A stretch of 41,087 nucleotides of DNA from Acidobacteriota bacterium (lineage in GTDB: Bacteria; Actinomycetota; Acidimicrobiia; Acidimicrobiales; Acidimicrobilacustridaceae). This document shows positions 35,791 through 41,087 of the stretch, one piece after another. The position numbers and the translations under genes were made by a program. The notes under the pieces were generated by a model, which was given only the letters and a program-made list of their open reading frames with translations, was not told where the DNA came from and ran no database searches. How positions within the stretch are numbered: the stretch's first letter is position 1; every line of letters begins with the position of its first letter. Location: assembly GCA_018969405.1 (NCBI GenBank), contig JAGWYK010000015.1, positions 1 through 41,087 of the forward strand. Direction: 5' to 3'.

Positions 35791-36240
35791 GTGCTCGACG
35801 ACCATGCCCTGATGGGTCTCGCCCTCGACGAGGCGCGGGCGGCCGCTGCGGCCGGCGAGGTCCCCATCGGTGCGGTCGTGGTCATCGACGGTGAGGTCGT
35901 CGCCCGGCGTCACAACATGCGCGAGGAGCTCCAGGACCCCACGGCGCATGCCGAACTGCTCGCCATCCGCGACGCCGCGGCGGCCATCGGATCCTGGCGG
36001 CTGGCGGAGGCCACGGTGGTGGTCACCCTCGAACCCTGTGCCATGTGCGCCGGCACCATGGTCAACGCCCGGGTGGCCCGGTTGGTGTTCGGGGCCCGCA
36101 GCCTCGACAACGGTGCCTGTGGCTCGCTCTACCAGCTCGGCAGCGATCCTCGTCTCAACCACGAGTTCGTGACCGTCGCCGATGTGCGGGCCGAGGAGTG
36201 CGGCGAACTGCTCTCGGCCTACTTCGCCCGCCTGCGCTGA
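35791..36240 (+). CDS. tadA: tRNA-specific adenosine deaminase
   Basis: A 149-residue zinc deaminase that converts A34 of tRNA-Arg(ACG) to inosine. The active site is complete: His53 and Glu55 in TAHAELLAIRDA, and Cys83/Cys86 in EPCAMCAGTMVNARV. The FGARSLDNGACGSLYQL stretch with a following NHEF is typical of TadA rather than of cytidine or guanine deaminases. The GTG at 35791 is fixed by GGAGG 6 nt upstream; the longer open frame would read through the tRNA-Ser gene. It sits between two tRNA-Ser genes. Confidence 0.94.
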   Translation: MLDDHALMGLALDEARAAAAAGEVPIGAVVVIDGEVVARRHNMREELQDPTAHAELLAIRDAAAAIGSWRLAEATVVVTLEPCAMCAGTMVNARVARLVFGARSLDNGACGSLYQLGSDPRLNHEFVTVADVRAEECGELLSAYFARLR

Positions 36241-36275
36241 TCCCATCCCATTCGCCGCCCGTTCGCGACCCCCAC

Positions 36276-36281
36276 TACAGT
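36276..36281 (+). promoter_or_regulatory. -10 element of tRNA-Ser(CGA)
   Basis: TACAGT, 7 nt before the mature tRNA 5' end, so transcription would start almost exactly at the tRNA and need little or no 5' trimming. Confidence 0.5.
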
Positions 36282-36288
36282 CGCCGAC

Positions 36289-36378
36289 GGAGAGTTGCCA
36301 GAGCGGACGAATGGGACGGTCTCGAAAACCGTTGAGGCTTCACGGTCTCCGAGGGTTCAAATCCCTCACTCTCCGCCA
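36289..36378 (+). tRNA. tRNA-Ser(CGA)
   Basis: A 90-nt class II tRNA with encoded CCA. The acceptor GGAGAGT pairs with ACTCTCC. The anticodon stem ACGGT/ACCGT encloses loop CTCGAAA (anticodon CGA). A long variable arm and the T-arm GAGGGTTCAAATCCCTC follow. Confidence 0.97.
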
Positions 36379-36422
36379 CCGGAACCGGCGCCCACGGGCG
36401 TCGGTTCCTCGCGTTCCGGCCC

Positions 36423-36428
36423 TAGGGT
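36423..36428 (+). promoter_or_regulatory. -10 element of the leaderless ABC transporter gene
   Basis: TAGGGT, 9 nt before ATG 36438, with no ribosome site (GAGG overlaps the gap but is only 5 nt away). Confidence 0.5.
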
Positions 36429-36437
36429 GAGGCCCCC

Positions 36438-38330
36438 ATGCAGACCCCGAACATGCACATGATGTCGATGATGTCGGCCAATCGCGACGCGATCGCCGGC
36501 AAGCGGTTCGGCCGTCGCACCATCATGCGGGTGCTCTCGTTCGCACGGCCCTATCGGACGGCCATCGCACTGTTCGTGATCGTCATCGTGCTGCAGGCCA
36601 TGCTCGGGCTGGCTCCGGCGCTGCTGTTCCGTCAGATCATCGACGTGGCCATCCCCGAGAGCCGTCGCGGTCTGCTCCATGTGCTCGCCGCTGCCGTGGT
36701 GGCCGCCGCGGTGTGCAGCGCCGTGCTCTCGTTCGTCGAACGCTTCTACTCCTCGCGCATCGGCGAGGGACTCATCTTCGATCTTCGGTCGCGGCTGTTC
36801 GACCACGTCCAGGCCATGCCGATCGGATTCTTCACCCGCACCCAGACCGGCGCCCTCATGAGCCGGATGAACAACGACGTCATCGGCGCCCAGCGGGCGG
36901 TCACCACCACGCTCGGTTCCGTCGTCTCCAACGTCATCGTGCTGATCACCACCCTCACGGCCATGATCGTGCTCGAGTGGCGCCTCACACTGCTCGGGCT
37001 GGTGGTGCTGCCGGTGTTCATCATCCCGGCCAAGCGCGTCGGACGTCGACTCTCGAGCATCACCCGTGAGGGGTTCGATCTCAATGCCGTGATGAACACC
37101 CAGATGACCGAACGGTTCAACGTCTCGGGAGCCCTGCTGGTGAAGCTCTTCGGTGATCATGACCAGGAGTCCACCGAGTTCGCCGATCGGGCCGCCCGCG
37201 TGCGCGACATCGGCATCCGCAGCGCCATGTACAGCCGGACGTTCCTCATCGCGCTGGCGCTCGTCGGCGCCCTCGGCACCGCGCTGGTGTACTGGCTCGG
37301 CGGACAGCTGGTCATCTCCGGCACCATCTCGCTGGGCACGCTGGTGGCCATGGCCGCCCTCGTGGTGCGCATCTACGACCCGCTCACCGCGCTCTCCAAC
37401 GCCCGGGTCGACATCATGACGGCGCTGGTCTCGTTCGACCGCGTCTTCGAGGTGCTGGATCTGACCAACCCGCTCGTGGACCGACCCGGCGCCATCGACC
37501 TCGTCGATCCCCGTGGGGCCATCGAGTTCGACCATGTCACCTTCCGCTACCCCTCCGGGGCGGAGATCTCGTTGGCCTCGCTCGAGGTGGGCACCAGCGG
37601 TTCGGTCGACGACGGCCCGGGTGCCGAGGTCCTCCACGATGTGAGCGCTCGTATCGAGCCCGGTCAGCTGATCGCCCTGGTGGGTCCGTCAGGGGCGGGC
37701 AAGACCACGCTCAGCTCACTGGTGCCGCGGCTCTACGACGTCACCGAAGGAGTGCTGCGCATCGACGGCCACGATGTGCGGGATCTCACCCTCGATTCGT
37801 TGCGAGCCGCGGTCGGGGTGGTGTCGCAGGATCCTCATCTGTTCCATGACACCGTGGCGGTCAACCTCCGTTATGCGAATCCCGATGCCACGCTCGAGCA
37901 GCTCGAGGCGGCCTGCCGCGCCGCCCAGGTGCACGATGTCATCGCCGCACTGCCCGATGGGTACGACACAGTGGTGGGGGAGCGCGGTCATCGTCTCTCG
38001 GGGGGCGAGAAGCAGCGACTCGCCATCGCCCGCGTCCTGGTCAAGGATCCCGCCATCGTCATCCTCGACGAGGCCACCAGCCATCTCGACTCCGAGAACG
38101 AATCCCTCGTGCAGCAGGCGCTGGCCCATGCGCTGCGGGGTCGCACGGCGCTGGTCATCGCCCATCGACTCTCCACCATCACCGACGCCGACCAGATCCT
38201 CGTGCTCGACGGTGGTCGCATCGTCGAACAGGGTCGTCACGACGATCTCATGCATGATGAGGGTCTCTACGCCGATCTCTACCGCACGCTGCTGCGCGCC
38301 GATCTCGAGGGCAGTGACCGCACACCCTGA
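36438..38330 (+). CDS. ABC transporter, fused permease-ATPase (MsbA/lipid-exporter type)
   Basis: A 630-residue half-transporter that would work as a dimer. A Met-rich N-terminus (six Met in the first 12 residues) precedes six membrane helices (about 40-340), with the coupling segment MPIGFFTRTQTGALMSRMNND. The ATPase domain has Walker A GPSGAGKTT (about 415), the Q-loop VVSQDPHLF, signature LSGGEKQR (about 520), Walker B IVILDEATS and an H-loop His in IAHRLS. About 25 extra residues separate the aromatic A-loop strand (VTFRYPSG) from the Walker A strand. The substrate, lipid or drug, is not predictable. The gene is convergent with the LLM gene, stops 8 nt apart. Confidence 0.93.
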   Translation: MQTPNMHMMSMMSANRDAIAGKRFGRRTIMRVLSFARPYRTAIALFVIVIVLQAMLGLAPALLFRQIIDVAIPESRRGLLHVLAAAVVAAAVCSAVLSFVERFYSSRIGEGLIFDLRSRLFDHVQAMPIGFFTRTQTGALMSRMNNDVIGAQRAVTTTLGSVVSNVIVLITTLTAMIVLEWRLTLLGLVVLPVFIIPAKRVGRRLSSITREGFDLNAVMNTQMTERFNVSGALLVKLFGDHDQESTEFADRAARVRDIGIRSAMYSRTFLIALALVGALGTALVYWLGGQLVISGTISLGTLVAMAALVVRIYDPLTALSNARVDIMTALVSFDRVFEVLDLTNPLVDRPGAIDLVDPRGAIEFDHVTFRYPSGAEISLASLEVGTSGSVDDGPGAEVLHDVSARIEPGQLIALVGPSGAGKTTLSSLVPRLYDVTEGVLRIDGHDVRDLTLDSLRAAVGVVSQDPHLFHDTVAVNLRYANPDATLEQLEAACRAAQVHDVIAALPDGYDTVVGERGHRLSGGEKQRLAIARVLVKDPAIVILDEATSHLDSENESLVQQALAHALRGRTALVIAHRLSTITDADQILVLDGGRIVEQGRHDDLMHDEGLYADLYRTLLRADLEGSDRTP

Positions 38331-38338
38331 GGTGCTGC

Positions 38339-39310
38339 TCAGCGCGATGCCCACCAGCGCCGCAGGCGGGGCAGCACCTCGGCTCCGAGCGCACCGATCT
38401 GCTCGCGGATCGCGTCGGGATCGATGCCCGGCGCATGCAGGCGCAGGTTCACGCAGGTGGCGCCGGCCCGATCGATGGCCTCGGCGAGCGTGGCGGTGAG
38501 ACGCTCGGGATCCTCGTCGCAGATCCAGCCGTCGTCGCGCCAGTGGGCGAGCGCAGCATCGGTGGAGTAGCTGCGGTACACGTCGAACTGGTCGGCGAAG
38601 GCCTGCCGGGGAGGATCCCCGAGCCACACCCGGCGGATCAGGATGCGCGCCGCGGTGCCGCCGGCTCGCAGGAACGCATCGGTGAGCTCGCGCACGCGCT
38701 CGATGCTGCTGCCGCCGTCGAACAGCACCCCGGCTCCCACGGCGGCCGCCCGTCGGCAGGCGGCGGGACTCATCGCCGCACTGATCACCGGGATGGGTCG
38801 GTCCTCGAGCAGTCGCAGAGCGCGGTCGCCGGCCAGCGGACCGAGGTCGCGACCGGCCAGCATGGCCACCAGGCGCGGGAGCCCGGCCCGGAACGTCGGC
38901 ATCATCTGCTGCTGGTCGACATCCATGGCTTCGAAGTCCAGCGCCAGCGAACCCGGGGCCACGCCGATGCCGACCCGTCCGGGGAAGCGGGCCTCCAGCC
39001 AGGCCACCTCCTCGGCCAGCATGGCCACCGGGCGCAGGGGCAGCAGCACCGGACAGGCGGCGGCCCAGCCGGTGCGCATGGCCGCCAGCTGGAACCCGCT
39101 GGTCTGCAACGGGTTGGGCAGGTACCCGGCGAATCCGCCGTGATGCTCGGCGGTCATCACACCGTCGAAGCCCACCGCGGCGGCGAGTGCCGCCTGATCG
39201 CAGAGGTGATCGACGATGGACGTGGCGTCGAGGTCGTTGTGCGGGTAGAGCCGCAGCGAGATCGACCGGTCGGCGAACACCTCCGATCGGCGGGGGGCGG
39301 CATCGGGCAT
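38339..39310 (-). CDS. LLM-class oxidoreductase
   Basis: A 323-residue luciferase-like monooxygenase-fold protein: FDGVMTAEHHGGFAGYLPNP near the N-terminus, PVLLPLRPVAMLAEEVAWLEARFPGRVGIGVAPGS in the barrel, and IPVISAAMSPAACRRAAAVGAGVLFDGG further on. It is of the bacterial-luciferase-type branch and different from the gene at 9669. The cofactor (FMN or F420) and substrate are unknown. TAGTCT ends 6 nt before the ATG (leaderless), divergent from a SnoaL-like gene that has the same arrangement. Confidence 0.85.
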   Translation of the reverse strand: MPDAAPRRSEVFADRSISLRLYPHNDLDATSIVDHLCDQAALAAAVGFDGVMTAEHHGGFAGYLPNPLQTSGFQLAAMRTGWAAACPVLLPLRPVAMLAEEVAWLEARFPGRVGIGVAPGSLALDFEAMDVDQQQMMPTFRAGLPRLVAMLAGRDLGPLAGDRALRLLEDRPIPVISAAMSPAACRRAAAVGAGVLFDGGSSIERVRELTDAFLRAGGTAARILIRRVWLGDPPRQAFADQFDVYRSYSTDAALAHWRDDGWICDEDPERLTATLAEAIDRAGATCVNLRLHAPGIDPDAIREQIGALGAEVLPRLRRWWASR

Positions 39311-39316
39311 GGATCG

Positions 39317-39322
39317 AGACTA
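39317..39322 (-). promoter_or_regulatory. -10 element of the leaderless LLM gene
   Basis: TAGTCT on the minus strand, 6 nt before ATG 39310. Confidence 0.55.
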
Positions 39323-39355
39323 CGGCTCCGGCGCGGGGCCATGGCGTGGGAGCCC

Positions 39356-39361
39356 TAGCGT
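39356..39361 (+). promoter_or_regulatory. -10 element of the leaderless SnoaL-like gene
   Basis: TAGCGT, 6 nt before ATG 39368. It supports this start over the GTG at 39362. Confidence 0.55.
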
Positions 39362-39367
39362 GTGCGC

Positions 39368-39901
39368 ATGGTCGCCCTGCCCGAGAACCAGCTCGAACGA
39401 CTCCTCGCCCATGAGGAGATCCGGCAGCTGGCGGCGCACTACGCCGTGGCCGTGGACTCCCGCGATCTCGACGCGCTGGTGGCCCTGTTCGTCGCCGATG
39501 TGCGGGTGGGTCGTGATGCCCGTGGCCGCGAGGCGCTGCGGGCCTCGTTCGACGCCTCGCTGCGCGACATCGGGGTGTCGATCCTGAACGTCGGCACCCA
39601 TGCCATCGATCTCATCGACGCCGATCACGCCACCGGGCTCGTGTACTGCCACGGTCAGATCCAGCACGGCGAGCGCTGGATCCATCAGATGATCCTCTAC
39701 CGGGACACCTATGAGCGCCGTGATGGTCGCTGGTACTTCGTTCGCCGCATCCATGAGCTCTGGTACGGCCAGCAGGCACCGACCTCCCCGCTCGACCAGC
39801 CTCCGGCGAACTGGCCCGAGCGCCATGACGGTCTCGGGACCGTGCCCGGATCCTGGCCCAGCTGGTCGGCGTTCTGGTCGGCGCCACCCTCCGCCGGGTG
39901 A
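39368..39901 (+). CDS. SnoaL-like / NTF2-fold protein
   Basis: A 177-residue protein with the SnoaL-like layout: EEIRQLAAHYAVAVDSRDLDALVALFVADVRV at the N-terminus, a beta-sheet with NVGTHAIDLIDADHATGLVYCHGQI, and YERRDGRWYFVRRIHELWYG. The fold is used by hydroxysteroid isomerases, dehydratases and ring-hydroxylating subunits. His residues in the cavity (THAID, YCHGQ) are possible catalysts, but function is unassigned. A Trp/Pro-rich tail of about 40 residues is unusual. The stop overlaps the GTG of the ATP-grasp gene (GTGA), so the two are coupled. Confidence 0.82.
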   Translation: MVALPENQLERLLAHEEIRQLAAHYAVAVDSRDLDALVALFVADVRVGRDARGREALRASFDASLRDIGVSILNVGTHAIDLIDADHATGLVYCHGQIQHGERWIHQMILYRDTYERRDGRWYFVRRIHELWYGQQAPTSPLDQPPANWPERHDGLGTVPGSWPSWSAFWSAPPSAG

Positions 39902-40821
39902 CCATGGCCCCACGCCCCCGGGTGGCCTTCGTGACCACCACCGACACCGCCATCCTCCACGACGATTTCGATCATCCGTTCCATGTGGCGGCCTTCGCCG
40001 AGGCGGGCATCGAACTGCTGCATCTGCCCTGGGAGGACGACACCGTCGACTGGGACTCGTTCGATCTCGTCGTGGTTCGCAGCCCGTGGAACTACGTGGA
40101 TCGGTTCGCCGAGTTCCAGCAGTGGTTGACCGGTCGCGGGACGATGACCACGCTGCACAACCCGGTGCCGCTCATCCGCTGGAACCTCGACAAGCACTAT
40201 CTGCTCGATCTCGCCGATCGGGGGGTGGCGATCGTGCCCACCACCTATGTGACCACGGTGGCGGCCCTGCACGAGGCCCTGGCGGCCATCGACACCCCGC
40301 AGGTCATCGTGAAGCCCACCATCTCCGCCGGCTCCCGTCTCACCGGTCGGTTCGTCCATGGCTCGCCGGGGGCCGCGGCGCTCGGCGAGCGCATCCTCGC
40401 CAGCGGGGGCACCGTGATGGTGCAGCCCTTCGCGGAGTCGGTCGAGACGGTGGGTGAGATCGGTGCCGTCTGTCTCGGTGGAGCCATCTCCCATGCGTTC
40501 CGCAAGGGTCCGCTGCTCGGCGAGGAGGGGACGCTGCGTGGTGGCGAGTACTGCGAGGAGATCACCCCAGCACCGCTGGATGACGCCCGGCGCGATCTCG
40601 TCCTGGCCGCGCAGCGCGCCGCACTGGCCATCGCCCGGGAGCGCGCATGGCTGACCGCGCAGCAGCAGCTGCTCTACGGGCGCTACGACATGGTCACCAT
40701 GGCCGATGGCGCACCGGCGCTGCTCGAGGCCGAGCTGTTCGAGCCCAGTCTGTTCCTGATGGTCGATCCGGACGCCCCCCAGCGCTTCGTCGCGGCCGTG
40801 CGCGCCCTGCTCGGCCGCTGA
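39898..40821 (+). CDS. ATP-grasp domain protein
   Basis: A 307-residue ATP-grasp ligase-like protein. The N-terminal part (VAFVTTTDTAILHDDFDHP, then FDLVVVRSPWNYVDRFAEFQQWL) and the NPVPLIRWNLDKHYLLDLADRGVAIVPT segment resemble the DcsG/O-ureidoserine ligase group and related uncharacterised proteins. Nucleotide ligands are visible as VIVKPTISAGS (Lys) and the acidic strand ALLEAELFEPS. Such enzymes join a carboxylate to an amine or similar nucleophile using ATP. No cycloserine genes are nearby, so that product is not implied. The start is GTG 39898 (overlapping) or ATG 39904. Confidence 0.82.
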   Translation: MTMAPRPRVAFVTTTDTAILHDDFDHPFHVAAFAEAGIELLHLPWEDDTVDWDSFDLVVVRSPWNYVDRFAEFQQWLTGRGTMTTLHNPVPLIRWNLDKHYLLDLADRGVAIVPTTYVTTVAALHEALAAIDTPQVIVKPTISAGSRLTGRFVHGSPGAAALGERILASGGTVMVQPFAESVETVGEIGAVCLGGAISHAFRKGPLLGEEGTLRGGEYCEEITPAPLDDARRDLVLAAQRAALAIARERAWLTAQQQLLYGRYDMVTMADGAPALLEAELFEPSLFLMVDPDAPQRFVAAVRALLGR

Positions 40822-40848
40822 TCGGGCCGGGCCGCAGGACCAGGATCC

Positions 40849-41087
40849 TCAGCTGGCGAGGGTCCCGGCGAAGATCTGCCAGGCCAGTGCGCTCTTGGCC
40901 ACCAGGCTCAGCACCAGGTACACCTTCTCGCCGTAGAGATAGTTGGCGAAGCGACCGCGGCCCCGGTACTGCAGGAACTGGTTGAGGGCGAAGCAGTTGA
41001 ACAGCAGGAACAACGAGATCACGATGCCGTAGACGAAGGGGGGCACCCCGTCGGGGTTGGCGGCCACACCACCGATGGTGGTGCTGT
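40849..41087 (-). CDS. Heliorhodopsin, C-terminal fragment (cut by window edge)
   Basis: The last 78 codons of a membrane protein open at the right edge. Two helices remain: FVYGIVISLFLLFNCFALNQ and, after a short basic loop with NYLYGEKVY, LVLSLVAKSALAWQIFAGTL. These match my knowledge of helices 6 and 7 of heliorhodopsins, light-absorbing seven-helix proteins with inverted topology. The Lys in LVAKS corresponds to the retinal Schiff-base lysine. A GTG at 41067 could mimic a start but the frame stays open beyond it. The function of heliorhodopsins is unsettled. Convergent with the ATP-grasp gene, 27 nt apart. Confidence 0.85.
   Translation of the reverse strand, partial: STTIGGVAANPDGVPPFVYGIVISLFLLFNCFALNQFLQYRGRGRFANYLYGEKVYLVLSLVAKSALAWQIFAGTLAS

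Overview
The window is about 41 kb of high-GC chromosomal DNA from a monoderm actinobacterium, most likely an aquatic or soil member of the class Acidimicrobiia. That placement is inferred from gene content and promoter style, not from a marker phylogeny. Supporting signs are an MprA/MprB-type two-component pair, two luciferase-like (probably F420-dependent) oxidoreductases, a K+-independent proton pyrophosphatase, crotonyl-CoA carboxylase/reductase, an LPxTG-anchored surface protein, widespread 4-nt GTGA/ATGA gene overlaps, many apparently leaderless genes, and the C-terminal end of a heliorhodopsin at the right edge. I see no insertion sequence, prophage, integrase, CRISPR array or restriction/defence cassette.

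Left part (1-9.5 kb, envelope and accessory): a truncated MMPL/RND exporter; a divergent beta-lactamase-family lipoprotein; an unrecognised membrane-anchored protein; a haloalkane dehalogenase-like hydrolase; and a 1477-residue cell-wall-anchored protein with DUF11-like domains, four tandem Cys/Trp repeats and an LPYTG sorting signal. Middle-left (9.6-17.9 kb): an LLM oxidoreductase plus SDR operon, tRNA-Ala(TGC), a membrane-anchored tandem FKBP protein, a response regulator/histidine kinase pair, the glnK-amtB ammonium operon and a small membrane protein.

Middle (18-28.4 kb): hppA; a fur-prfC-PQQ-like propeller group on the minus strand; a divergent pair of alpha/beta-hydrolases, the second lacking its nucleophile; and an xseA-xseB-polyprenyl synthase operon. 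Next (28.4-32.3 kb): a small lipoprotein, then methylmalonyl/ethylmalonyl-CoA epimerase and ccr, divergent from a thiolase. Together these suggest acetyl-CoA to ethylmalonyl-CoA carbon metabolism.

Right part (32.3-41 kb): the dnaX-ybaB-recR replication/repair operon; the signal recognition particle RNA; two tRNA-Ser genes flanking tadA; a lipid-exporter-type ABC transporter; an LLM protein divergent from a SnoaL-like/ATP-grasp pair; and the heliorhodopsin fragment.

The most consistent signal not explained by gene content is promoter architecture. Twelve genes have a TA(C/G)NNT hexamer ending 6-9 nt before the start codon and no Shine-Dalgarno sequence, as expected for leaderless mRNAs. Several lie in very short divergent intergenic regions. 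Genes without this hexamer mostly have a clear GGAGG-type site or sit in overlapping operons.
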